Below, piece by piece: positions 25,201 to 38,704 of a stretch of 64,000 bases of DNA. The stretch lies in NCBI GenBank assembly GCA_032718565.1, contig JAVGVS010000159.1, forward strand, positions 122,401 through 186,400, read 5' to 3'. The stretch's first letter is position 1, and the number at the start of each line of letters is the position of its first letter. The notes under the pieces were generated by a model. It worked only from the letters and a program-made list of their open reading frames with translations. It had not been told where the DNA came from and ran no database searches. Source of the stretch: Distichodus sexfasciatus (lineage: Eukaryota > Chordata > Actinopteri > Characiformes > Distichodontidae). The translations under genes and the position numbers were made by a program.

Positions 25201-25435
25201 AAGCTTGTTTGATATTGCATTGTTCGCTCCGATTTAAGGGATATTGGATTATGTGCAAGAAAGCATGGTTCAAGGCTCAACAGTATAGCAGCCATGGATG
25301 CACTAACGTAAAAAGCAGTGATGTAATGTTCATTATGGGAAATGATCTACAGCTGCTGCTGCATAGCTTTAATATGTTAATCTCTCTTATTTTTACAGAA
25401 CCCAATGCTTGGTGCTACGCAACTCATCTCACATC

Positions 25436-28400
25436 ATGGTGAGGACTCCTTATGGCCAGTCATAACTGGGGACCGAGTTAAGATTTTTGGTTTGTTTGTA
25501 ACTGTTGACAGCTCTTACGCTCTACACTTTTGTGGTTGTAGATCCGGATCGCTGCCCTTAACGCCTCGCCCCAGACTGCAGCCGAACATGAGGACCACTT
25601 CAAGAGCACCAAACCCAGTCAGACCAAGGAGGCTCAGGTAAGTTTACATTCATGGCATTTAGCAGCAACATGGGGTTAAGGGTCTTGCTGAAGATGATGG
25701 TAGTGCTGGAGGTAGGATTCAAACTCACAACCTCTTTATCCAGAGGCGAGCATCCTAATCACTAGACCGCCACCAGTACAAGGTCTGTGTACCTGATGCT
25801 GAAATCAGTTTGGGGAGTTCACCATTAGCTGACTGCTCTGCAGATTTTGGTTCCGATTTGGCATTTTGGGGGTTCCAGCTGCACCTAACAGGGAGTTTGC
25901 AAAATGTGTTCTGATTCAATTGGTGAGATATGATGAAACGTAACTCGCCCCAAAACTCGGGTGTGAGGCCAAACACTAGAAGCAACTCTTTTGAAGAATT
26001 CGGGTAAAATCAGACTATGTATTTTGCTTGTGTTTCATTATTCCATAATCCATGTTTATAACATACTCTTGCCGCTGATGAGAGTTGTGTGTATTAGGGC
26101 TGCAACTAACGACTATTTTGAGAGTCGACTAGTCATCGACTATTAAAACGATTAGTCGACTAATCGGATTATAAATTTCATAATGATAAAATGGCTCCGA
26201 TTTAGCTACCAGCTTTTACATTCAGTATGAGGTTATTTAAATTTTGTGCTAAATAATAAAGACAAGAAAGATAGTTCACTCAAAAGCATATTTTAATAAG
26301 TAAGTTTCTTCTTTGCCTTATCTAGCCTTACGATGGCTCCTGGTTTTGTGATGGTACTGAGAAAATGGTAACATACCATTATAACATTTATGAGCGAGTG
26401 ACAAAGGCGTTGGTTACTTTACCCTTTTGCGTGCTAATTAAACGTATAAGACCTAACCATTAAATTCTAATTCTAATTATATTTGCGGCAAGCCATTTTG
26501 CGCGCTCTAGTTTTGGCGTTGATGTGACGCCATAGGGCCATTCTTCTACCTGTCACTGAATGCTGTTGCACAAGAGCGAATCTCACCAGAGTGTGCTGTA
26601 TAGGTGCACTCTATTGGAAAGCAGTAGTATTGCACAGGTAGAAAGGAAAGAAAACGTTTCACTACGTTTAAAAAGACGTCTGGCGACAATTATCGACACT
26701 CAAATTCGTCGGCGACTATTTTTACTGTCGATTTTTGTCGACAGTGTCGAATAATCGTTGCACCCCTAGTGTGTATCAAAGTTTTATTGGCCATTTGGTA
26801 GCATAGTGGCTACCGGAGAGTTGCCGTTTCAAGTCCCGGACCAGTAAAGGTACCACTGAGGTACTTATGCCCTCCGGGTGCGGCCAAAAATCTGCCCACT
26901 GCTCTTCACCTTCTCTGATTATATCTGATGGTTTTCCTTATCCCCCTCTCTCTCTTTCTTTTTTTCTTTCTCTGTTTCTCTTGTAGGAGGCAGAAGCCTT
27001 TGCCTTGTACCACAAAGCTCTTGACTTGCAAAAGCACGACAAGTTTGATGAGTCGGCCAAAGCCTACCATGAGCTCCTCAAGACGCCGCTGCTTAAGGAG
27101 GTACTGCCTCAAGCCTTATTTTAATCACAACTTTTTTGTTCTGCCCAAGTCTTTATAAATGCGTCTTTGCGTGAAAGGCGGTGCCGTCGGAAGACGAGAA
27201 GGTCGGCCTCAAACGGCCTGGGCTGATGCTGAAATACTCCACTTACAAAAACCTGGCCAGCCTCGCCGTGCAGAAGGACGACCTGGACACCGCCACGGAC
27301 TTCTACGTGGAGGTGAGAGGTGACAAGATCGGGGACGGGTGGATTTGTTTGCCGTTAGAAGCGGTGCATATGTGTATTTTTGTATCTCCGTCAGGCGGTA
27401 ATGCTGGACTCCACCGACGTGAACGTGTGGTACAAGCTGGGCCAGGTGGCCCTGAAGAGGGTGAAGATCTCTCTGGCTCGCCACTCCTTCGAGGTGGGGC
27501 TGCGCTGTAACCCTGACCACTGGCCCTGCCTGGACAGCCTCATCACCGTCCTCTACACCATCGGCGACTACAGCTGTGAGTAGAAGCTGTGTGTTTGTGC
27601 TGTTAATTAATTGCGGTGAGCTCTAAGGTGCTGAAAAAATTAAGTCCCACAGCTCTAAGGCTCTAAGCCCACACATTTTTTTAAATCTGATTTTTATTCT
27701 GAATTACGTGGAATAATTAGCCATAATTCATTATTTTTGGTTGTGTTTCTGCCTGTCGTTTGTCAGGTTGTCTTTATTACATCTGCAAGGCCCTGGAGAA
27801 GGACATAGGCTACTCGAAAGGCCGCGTATTAAAGGAGAAGATCTTCGAGGAGCAGCCCTGTCTCAGGAGAGAATCCATGAAGTTGTTCTCGAAACTGTAC
27901 GTGCCTCCATCAGTGTCCTTTGAACAGGTGTTTATTGGTGAATACCACTTTAGTCTTATCTTGTAGACTTCACAAGGTTGTGTTTGTGTGTGTGTGTGTG
28001 TCCTGTGCAGCGATATGATGGTGCATGATGGTGAGGTTGAGGAAGAGGAAGCCCACAGTATTGTGGAGGAAGCTCTGGAGCTAAGGAGACAGCGGCAAGC
28101 CAAACTCACCCGGCCTCCTCGCCCAGACCTGCAGCTGGTGGAGCCCATCAAGCGCTTCAGGTGAGTCGGCTGTGATGTCAGTGCTGCTTCTGGCCTTCAG
28201 GTCTTCTGGCCTTCTGGTCTTCAAATAAAGGTTACTTGTTATTGCTTCACAAAACATCAGACTTACCTCTCGACTGTGTGTGTGTGTGTTTTGTGTAGCT
28301 GGAAGAGTGTGGGCGACAGCTTCTTGGCCATGTACAAGCACCAACACGAGTGTCTGGTCCCTCGCCCCGACTTCGGACGCAGGATCGACCTCTCCATGTA

Positions 28401-31400
28401 CCGCGACCCGGACTGCCTCGCCCAGACAGCTCCCGTCACGACCCTCTCCTCCACGTCCACCCCCTCCACCACAGCTGCCGCCACCTCCACCACCGCCGCC
28501 GCCGCCACTGCCGCCACTGCTGCAGCCTTCGAACCCTCAACGTCCTGTGCTCCCGTTCCCCTGCCCGAGCCGCCCCTGACTGCCCCCGCCAGCTCTAGCA
28601 GCCCCAGCTGCAGCCTGCCAACCCCTCTGGACATCCTGCTGCTCACCCAGACCCAGGCCAATGCCCCAGGGCTGCTGCTGCAGGGCCACAATGCCGCTGA
28701 TGTCACGGTCGTCGTCGCTGCTGCTGGGAACGGAAGTGCTGCTGTTAATGTCGCTGCTGCGCCCTCTGCTGGTGAGTGTGGACGCCCAAATATCTCTGCC
28801 CAATCAATGGGCCTCATTCAAGAAGAATTAGTTTGATCATTTTTACCATCATCGATGATGTCCCGGCAGTTCTAGACCCAGCTTTGACAGATAAAGCGAA
28901 GAAGGTCACCAAGAGGAAGAGGACGATGGACGACTGCGGCGAGACGGCCAAGAGACGCTCGGCTCGCGTCCGCAACACCAAGTGCAAGAAGGAGGAGAAG
29001 GTCGACTTTCAGGAGCTGCTGTTTAAATTGCTGCCCTCACGGTGAACCCGGCTTACGTTTTAGATTCTCGCTTTAACTTTTTAGAAAATGTAAACAGATG
29101 TTTCTTATCGGCACCGTAACTTGGTGTGAAGGTTCCGTCTGTTCCGCTTTTCCAGGCTGAAGAAGTTTGACGTTGACGAGGACGAGGAAAGCCTCAGTAA
29201 CATGGAGACGCGGTGCGACACCGAAGTGGGCTCCCAGATGAACCGGGGCACCAACTCCACCAGCCCCTCCGACTACATCAGCTCTCCGGAGAGAGGTACG
29301 TCAGTAGGGATTGAAGGGCCGGAACACCTTTCGGATGCTGTAAAATCACATCACATCACCTCACTCGGCTCGTGAGTCGTAATTTGGTCTACGTTTGTTG
29401 TCCCTCGTTCAGAGCGAGAGGAGGTGCACTCCTTCCTGCTGGCCAACATGCAGAACGGCGGCATCCTGGAGCTGCTGCTGCGCTACCTGAAGGTGATGGG
29501 CCAGAAGTTTCTAGAAGAGTGGCCCCCGGGTCTGAGCAGCGTGGTGCTGGAGATCTACCACTGCTGGAGGAGGCACAGCGCCGGCCTGCCCAACCCGCTG
29601 CACACGCACACCAACACACAGCACGTCAAGGTAGAGCGGCGAGGAGAGAGGGAAACGGTTGGACGAGGGAGAGAGATGACCACTGATGTGTGTGTGTGTG
29701 TGTGTGTTTATAATAGGAGATGATGATGATGAGCCTGTCCTGTATGGAACTGCTGCTGGAGCAGTGGGTCCTCTCTAAAGGAAAGAACAGTAAGACTACA
29801 TGCGTTTTGCATATAAAAGCATCTTATACTGGAACCAAATATCCAGACTGCCCAATAGGAAACGATGTAGGGGTCAGTTGTGACGGTCAGCCATGTTTAT
29901 TGATATCATAAACATTGTAGCACGTGACGAGCACATGTTGATGCATATTTGTTTGCCGTAGCGTCCCAGAGGAAGAGCACATCCGGACCAGGAGCTGACC
30001 ACAGAGAGCAGGACAGCCAGGAGTCCCGCTTTCAGACCGACCTCTTCCTCCTGACCATGTCTTCCTCACAGAGAGACGTGTTTGAGCGAGACTGGCTCTC
30101 CTTCGCAGTCCGGGTGCACTGGCTCAAAGCCCGCCACCTCGCTTACCAGGTACCGGCCGCACCTCTTCCAGGCCCAGAGCGTTTGTCTTGTTGTGTATGT
30201 GAGCGATCACGGTCTTAAAATCCAGTTCCGTCTTCTCACGCCGTGACCCAAGCCGCTGGACGTTTGATGACGTTTGGTTTTCAGCGGGGCTTCAGAACTG
30301 TCGCGTCCTAGTTGTGCGTGTGCTGTATCGCAGGGTGACATGGAGGAGGCGCTGGACGGTTACGACCTGTGCGACGGCCTTCTGAAGGGCCAGGGGTCGA
30401 GCGGCGAAGGAGAGAAACTCCTCATCAACCTGCCCAACCTCTGTGTGGACGCGGCCATTTCTGTAGAAGAGGTAGAGCTCGGAATTTACTTACACACACA
30501 TACACACACACACACTCACGGACCAAAATCAGGTACATACAGTGTGGGTGTGTGTGTGGCTTTAGATCGAGAAGAAGCTGAAGTCTCTGGAGCGCTGCCA
30601 GTCTCTGGAGGAGATCGAGCGGCTGTTCGAGGCCGGCGACTATCAGGTAGGGGGTCTCTTGCTTTTAGTGATTTGATTCTGATCAGTCAGCTTATATTAA
30701 TTGGATCAAAACAACATTGTATATCGTAACAGACTTTGTGTAGTAGAATATAGAATAGTAGAATATTGCATCGTGATGAAACTTGATTTACACCCCTGCC
30801 TACTGTACTGTCAGGCTGTGGTGAGGCTGCTGAAACCCACCCTGGGCTACGGAGCCAGCGCCGGCCGAGGCAAACCTCTCGACTTCATCAGCTCCGCACC
30901 GGAGAGACCGGCACAGCTGCTGCTCCTGCAGGTGACTCTCTCTCTCTCTGTGTTTGTTTTACATTTTTTGTTCAGTTTTGCTGTGTGTCTCAGTAGGGCT
31001 GGACGATACGACCTCAGATCATCATCACGATTAATTTACCTCAATTACGATTTAAAAAAAAAAACCAACAGTTTTTCTTTATAATTTGAAAATAAATGAA
31101 TGTGGCACACACGGGGCAGTGCATAAACACACAAAGGAAAAAGAATGAGTAAAATGAGTTTTATTAAAAAATATGAAAAGAATTTTACAAATAATCAAAA
31201 TAACGGTCATATCTCCCGTCCCCCAGAGTTCCTTGCTGCGCTTGAAGGACTACGCCGAGTGCCTGGAGTGCTCGGAGGTGGCGCTGAACGAGGCCATGCC
31301 CCACCTGGGCACGGCGTTACCCAGCAGCCCCTGTGCCAAGGAGGAGTGGCTGTCGACGGTGGTGGCCGTCCTGCGCGGGGTGGAGCAGTGCATCACCGAG

Positions 31401-34400
31401 CAGCCCGAGCTCCTCCTCAAGGCCCCGCCCTGCGCCAACCTGGCCCGCCTCGCGCACAACCTCATACAGGTCGGTCTGCGCCGCGTGTCCTTCACGGATG
31501 GGTCAAACGCAGAGGCGACGTTTCGCTGTCGTTATCGTTACACACGTTACGGGTCGAGCTCTAATCCCCCTCCGTGTCGTGTCCCCAGCTGATCGACTGC
31601 AGCATGGTTCTCCCAGACGACCCTAAAGAGCCCCACTTCTCCTCCATGCTGCCCTGGGTGCTGCTCTACCACCTGCTCAAACAGGACGAGGCCGAGTTCG
31701 ACTGCACGCTGCGCCAACACCTGGCCGACGAGGATGACGACGGTACCGCTCTCGCCCACCTTTCTGCTCTTACGCACACACACACACACACACACTTACC
31801 CCCTGTTGAGGTCATTAATGACTTCCGACTAGGGTTTTAACTAACGGAAGACTTAATCAGTAGCGGGAGCAGAAGGAAGCAAGTGTGCAGAGAGAGAAGT
31901 GAATGTTCCTGCAGTTTCAGAGACGTTAGTCGGAGATGGAAGCGGAGGTTTTGAGTTCTCAGGTGCCACTCCATTGCAGCGTCGCCGCGATCAGTGTAAA
32001 AGTAGTTTAGTAAAAATCATGTGTTGTTATAATGTTATATTTCTTGCAGAACAACATTGCGATGTCAGTTTTATTCTAATATCGTGCAGCCCAGCTATAT
32101 ATCGACATCCCAAGTCTCCCGGAAGTTCCGGGCGTCTCCCGCATATTGATAGCGGCTCCCTGATGCCCGCAAATTTAATCAAATATCCCGGAAACTAGAG
32201 CAAGCAACAGGAGCCTGCACGCGAGACAGTAGCATGTGCATCGCGCACCTGAGAGAAGAGCGCACATGACGAAATGAGAGAGGGAGAGAACGTGCGTATG
32301 TGTGGATCACTGCGTTCATGTAGCCCGAGCTAGACAAAGGGCATCCTGATTGGTTTTCTTAGCAAAATAAGCCAATCAGATTTCAGCGCGGGTGTGTTAG
32401 GTTGGCCGGCGGGGGAAGGGGTGGGGGGACCTCCCTGAAATGAGTTTTTGCAGGTTGGGATGCCTGTATATATGTATATAAACTTGTTTTAAATCCAACT
32501 TTTTCAGTTCCGATACCGATCCCCGATCCCGAGTATCGATCCGATACCAGTTTTTAACCTTTCCAGCCCTAAGAGAATTTGGGGCATTTTCTATCCCTTT
32601 GTTTGTTTCTGTCCCCATCATAGTGTTTGTGTAGAGGTTAGCCGTACGTGTGTTATGTTGTTGCGTTTAGGACGTCCTGCACTGCTCAGATTTGTCAGAT
32701 TGTCATTGTCATTAGCAAGAAAAAATAGGGCCCTATGACATCCGTTTTGTTCTTTCCTAAATTCCATTTTTTCCATTTTTATTCTTCGGAATTCCGTGTT
32801 TCACGTTTTAATCATATTTATTCTCCTAAAAAGTGTCTATTTATGGAGTGGATGGAGAAAAAAGAACAATGACAGGAAAAAATCTCACATTCAGTTTCAG
32901 CAAAGTGCTGGGGTTCAGTAGAACATTTTCTGCTTTGGTAAAACATTCACCTGTAAACAACAAAAAACATTCATTTTTTCGTGCAAAACGAAACGTTTCT
33001 GATGAGTGTTTGACTGTAAGTGGTCGTCACGTGTTCTTGCGGGTGCAGTCTATCGTGTGCTGGCAAAATGTACAAAAGAGTTGTTCTTCCGATTCATAAA
33101 AATCATTTGGTTATTGTTCTGTTCTAAACTTAGCACTGACACTCGAATTCCGTCATTTTTTTGAGGACTTCGGTGTTTCAGCCTCTTCGTCAAAGCTGAC
33201 CGTTGACTTTTTTCCGTCTGTGTCTGTGTGTGTGGAAAGCTGAGTCCCGCCTCAACAGGTAACACGTACAGGGGGCTGCAGCGGCCAAAACTGTTTAGAA
33301 ACCTTTGCTTTGCTTTGCCCACACCCCGTTATCAGCGAATTATACGACGTTCTGCGTTTTACAACGGATTCCATTTTATTTGTTGAATTCCGCCATTCCG
33401 TCTGCGTTTTCCGCATCGCTGAAATCGTATGGCCCTAAGAAAACAGTAACACTTCCGTAGCGCGGAACGAATTGAGCGTGCACGCGAACGTAGAACAACC
33501 TACAGTGTACAGATCGGCTCCATAGATCGACCCAACGCCACCGATACCCGATCCAGCCGTTATCGGAGACGTTATCGGAGCGGTATCCCAGCCACGTGTC
33601 GGATCGGTGCATCACTACTTAAAATGCCGTCACTACATTTCTAAGATAAAGTGGATAATGCATATTATACCTTGTACCTGAAAAACTGTCCTAAAAACTT
33701 AAGCACATGAGTATTTAACAGAATGTCTTTGTGCGTGTTTTCCACAGCCTGACCTAAAATTCCACAAAACTCCTCCAAGTGTAAGGTGCAGGAAAAAGGG
33801 AAGAAGCAGCTTTGGAGCCACTTTGTAGAGAGACAGGCAGAAGACAGACAGGGAGAGAGACAGACCACTGTAAAGACTTTTTAAAAGCTACACAAGACCT
33901 ATTTTTAATTTCAGTTTTAGCTAAAGCTGTTCTTTTCTTTAAGTTTTCTTTTATTTCTCCTTTTTTTAAACGATTCTTTTAGCTTTCGTGCATAAAAGAA
34001 GCGTTTAAATGATCTGTAAATGTACATTTCTGGATTTTCAGATTATATTGATTATCAGTCCCTCCAGGGTTTCGTGGCCCCTAAAATGCAGCAGCTTTAA
34101 AAAAAAAAAGTTGCTGTGTTTTTAGGCGTTTTGTTGCAGTAAAGTTGCGGGAGCAAGTCCAAGTTGCGGAATCTTTTTATTTTGCTCCGCTTTATAATAA
34201 ATCTTTAACAAGTAATTACAAAAACTACTGTTTTATTTTTTTACCATTAATCGTTTAGTTATTTTTGAGGGTAAACGTGAGGCATTTTTATCACACGCTT
34301 CCTGCGTCTTCTAAACGTAACAAGGAAGTGAGTTCGCTGACGTACGGCTCAGCCTTTTCAGGAAACAACAAAATTTGCCGAAAAGTTGTGGTAATTGGTC

Positions 34401-34730
34401 AAAAATTGCACGGTAGTTCTAAATTCGCGGGGATTGGTTGAATTTGCGTTAATAGCTGCGACTGCAACATTGCGAAATCCTGGAGGACAGTTCTGGTAAC
34501 AGATTAAGAGATGATGAAAGCACCTAATATATGCAGCATCAAACTAAACCAGCATTTTTCAACATAACACTGTTGAGTTTCCCATCGTCCTTTACCAACT
34601 TGTCTCTGTTATAAAATTTAGGAAATTTTTTAATAGCAAATTAATAGAATAAGACATGCTTTGATGGTAATGGTCCTTTTTTGGTGAGTATAGCTTACCC
34701 ATATTACACCTGGAAGTCATGAAGATGTAA

Positions 34731-34769
<39 letters not shown>

Positions 34770-34967
34770 ATAGACGACGACACCCCTCTTCTGCCCTCCT
34801 CCCTGACGCTGTTAAACACGGCTCACGAGTACCTGGGCCGGCGCTCCTGGTGCTGCAACTCGGACGGAGCACTGCTCAAGTTCTTCGTAAGTCTGAACAC
34901 ACACACGCAGCTCGTTCTCCACCACTTGTACCCCTGCTGCCGAGCGCCCGGGTCAGCAAAGTAAGCA

Positions 34968-35002
<35 letters not shown>

Positions 35003-38000
35003 CAGGTACGCGTGCTGCAGAAGAAGCTAGCGGAGGGAGACACTCTGCCGTATAAGGAGGAGCTGGAGACGGCGCTGGAGCAGTGCTTCTACTGCCTGTA
35101 CTCATACCCCAGTAAGAAGAGCAAGCCGCGGTATCTGGAGGAGCACTCGGCACCGCAGGTACACGCACACACTCTCACACACACACACACACACATACAT
35201 ACGCACAGCAAGAAGAGCAAACCATACCTCGAGGGGCACTCTGCACCATGGGTACACAAACACACACACACACACTCACTTACACGCACACACACACACA
35301 CACACACACTTAGCAAGGAGAACACACGCTCACCACAGACACACACCCAAAGTCTGACTTGCACACACACACACACACACACAGGCAAGGCAAGTTTATT
35401 TATAGAGCACATTATCATACACATGGGTCATTCAATGTGCTTTACGGAAACAAGATAAAATTGGTTAAAATTAAAGATAAAAAGAAAACGTAATGGGGGA
35501 AAGAAATAAAAATAAAAATAAAATAGAAATAAAACGATTAAAAGTGCTATAAAAATATTTTAAAAATCAGGCACAGTAAAATATTGAGATTTTAAAATTA
35601 GAGCTGAAACGATTATTTGAATAACTCGAATAATTCGATTACAAAAAATGGTCCAGGCAATTTTTCTAGAATTGAAGCTTCGTTTAAAGTCATTAAATGG
35701 CTACAGCATAAACCTTTGCGTTTCGCAGAATGACTTTATTAATGGCCTTTGTATTTTTTCGGTAGCGAAGGCGAGAATAGATCCCTCTGTATGTGAACGT
35801 ATTTGTGAGATATTCCGTGCACAAAAACAGAAGTAAATTCATGAAAACGCATAAATGACATTTTTTGCCATGTAAACACGCACGCTGTTTGTAAGCGCCA
35901 TTACTCGCTAAAACGCTCCGTTTCCGTCAAAACATCCCCTTTATCGCAGACAAAATGTGTAATTTAGCTGATAAATAACCACAACAACCAGCGTTCCACT
36001 CACAATACAGACATTTATTAAGATTTTCCCATCTATTTTTTTTTTTTCATAGTTAGTTCCGGAACGCGCTGAACCCTTTATTGTGACGCGGCTCCGAGGC
36101 GTGCGCAGGGGATTGTGGGAAATGCAGTTCTCTTCCAGAAAGGCCAAAAGCAACTCATTTTATTGGCCAAATTGATTCAGAATGACCCTTGAACTTCACG
36201 TTTCTTCATTTTCAATTGAATACAACATAAAGCGTAAATATAAACTACATAAACATAAATATGACTAACTTCTACTCACAGTAGAATAAGCCTAATAACA
36301 AATGTATTGTCATTTTTATATACATTTTTTTATCCGATTACTCGATAAAATAATCGATAGATTACTCGATTACAAAAATAGTCGTTTGTTGCAGCCCTAC
36401 TTAAAATATTGCAACAGCTCAGCACTCAAGTGTGGGAAAAGCAACAGAGAAAAGTGCAGTTTTTAGCATACGTTTAAAACTTGTCACAGTTGAGGCAGAT
36501 CTGTTGAAGCATTCAACATACACATGCATCACACACTCTGTAGGAAGAGATGTCTGTACACACACACACACACACACACTTTATATTCTTTTTTGGTAGT
36601 TAGTACTAAAATACCATACACACTTTAATGGAGGAAGCATTGAGAACGAGTTTCCTGTTACGATCGTGTGTGTGTGTTTAATCATTTTGCTATTAAGATA
36701 TTGAGAAACGAGAAGTTGTCTGAAAGCTGAAAGCAGTGATAAAAAGGCAAACTGCTGGTGTTCTCTCCCGACCTGTACTCCTGCTGACTCTGCCGTCGTG
36801 GTTATGAGAGCCTGCGTTCTGCGTCCTCTGGCCTCCTTTGCTTTTTCTGCCTCGGTTATTATCCTGCAGTTCGACGCTTTTCCTCCTTTATGAGTTACAT
36901 TGTGTGTTGCTAGAGCGCCCTACTTCCATCAGCTCCTGCACTGCGCTCACTCCAGCTGTGTTCGGTCAGACTCGGAAGAGTGCAACCTGTCCCATAGTTA
37001 GTGCAGCGTAATGTGCAGATTCATTTCTTCGAGGGAATGACCGCACGCTGACACGGTTAACTTGCCAGCTGCCGAGCTGCCTGTTAGAGCGTTAAGCGGC
37101 CGGACATTCAGCTTTCCCTCTTGCTGCCAAAGTAGTTGCTTGCTGGTAGAAGCCGGGTTTTAAAGCTGCTTTTGACTGGAATATTTTTGAGATTTATGTG
37201 TAAAGATCTTGGGCCAGTATTTTTCTCCCAGAAAGTTATTTTTGTTGGTTGCTATAATAGTTATTGTAGTTATGGTAGTTGCTGTTGTAGTTATTCTTGT
37301 TATTCTGACCAGTGTAGTTATTTTTGAAGTTATTCCAGCAATTGTAGTTGTTCTAGTTGGTCTTATTCTAGTGATTGTAGTTGTTGTTGTTGTTGTTGTT
37401 GTAATGCAATTGTTATTCTTGCAATTGTGGTTATTGTAGTTGGTGTTATGGTAGTTACAGTTGTAGTTAGGTTGTTATTACAGCAATTGTAATTACTGTT
37501 GTAGTTGTTATTGTACTTGTTGGTGTTACTCTAGTGATTTGTAGTTATTGCTTTTATACCAACAACTGTGGTTATTGTTGTTGTTTTAGTAACTGTTGTG
37601 GTTGTTACTGTTGGAGTTATTGTTATTATTACAGCAATTGTAGTTCTTATTGTAGTTATTGTTGTTTTAGTAACTGTTGTGGTTGTTACTGTTGTAGTTA
37701 TTGTTGTTGTTTTAGTAACTGTTGTAGTTGTTACTACATTTGGAGTTATTATTCTGTAATTGTAGTTCTTATTGCTAGTTATTGTTGTTTTAGTAACTGT
37801 TGTGGTTGTTACTGTTGGAGTTATTGTTGTTTTAGTAACTACAACAGTTGTTACTGTTGTTGTTACTGTTGTTACTGTTGGGCGTTATGTTGTCATTACA
37901 GTAATTGTAGTTCTTATTGTAGTTATTGTAGTTTTAGTAACTGTTGTGGTTGTTACTTTTGGAGTTATTGTTGTTGTTTTGGTAACTGTTGTGGTTGTTA

Positions 38001-38656
38001 CTGTTGGACTGATTGTTGTCATTACAGCAATTGTGGATTCTGTGTAGTTATTGTTGTTTTAGTAACTGTTGTGGTTGTTACTGTTGTAGTTATTGTTGTT
38101 GTTTTAGTAACTGTTGTGGTTGTTACTGTTGGAGTTATTGTTATTACAGCAATTGTAGTTCTTATTGTAGTTATTGTTGTTTTAGTAACTACAACACAGT
38201 TATTTATATTGTTGTTACTGTTATTGTTACTATGGCGTTAATATTGTCATTACAGTAATTGTAGTTCTTATTAATAGTTATTGTAGTTTAGTAACTGTTT
38301 ATTGGTTGTTACTTTTGGAGTTATTGTTGTTGTTTGGTAACTGTTGTGAGTGGATTACTGTTGATTGCTACTGTTATATTACAGTAATTGTAGTTCTTAT
38401 TGTAGTTATTGTTTAAGCAGCTGTTGTTACTGTTGTAGTTATTGTAGTTACAGTTGTAGTTATTGTAGTTGGCCGTATTCTAGTAATTGTAGTTGTTATT
38501 GTTGTCATATGAACCCCCTTCTCTTTCTCTCTGTTTCTCTTTCCATGACTATCGTTTGTGTTTGTTTTCTCTCTCTCTGTCTCTCTCACTCACACATTGT
38601 CTCACTCTGGCTCAAATTTATACTGTTGTCCACTTTTTCCTTCTCTCCCTCCCTTG

Positions 38657-38704
<48 letters not shown>

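Larger units (their letters stand above)
31743..34773 (+). other. cabin1 intron 19: CA near the donor, long GT at the acceptor, transposons between
   Basis: The CA tract at 31775-31797 lies about 30 nt from the donor. A (GT)17-type tract at 34734-34768 runs to GGATAG at the acceptor. Between them are about 3 kb of repeats, including elements at 32726-33437 and 34056-34490. Text with CCGATACCGATCCCCGAT at 32505-32550 and GTGCATCACTAC at 33608-33619 recalls a further element type (fish repeats ending GATGCACCGATACC). No other exon is seen. Confidence 0.6.

Noticed and set aside
28276..28836. 184-codon minus-strand Ala/Val-rich frame
   Set aside because: It is the antisense shadow of the Ser/Thr/Ala-rich cabin1 exon 28299-28771.
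35648..35836. Short open frame in cabin1 intron 21
   Set aside because: It lies within the non-autonomous hAT-like element; no transposase motif is present.
37534..38241. 235-codon Cys/Tyr-rich frame resembling a cysteine-rich secreted protein
   Set aside because: It follows exactly the period of a T/G-rich minisatellite, all three plus frames stay open, and there is no signal peptide or splice context.
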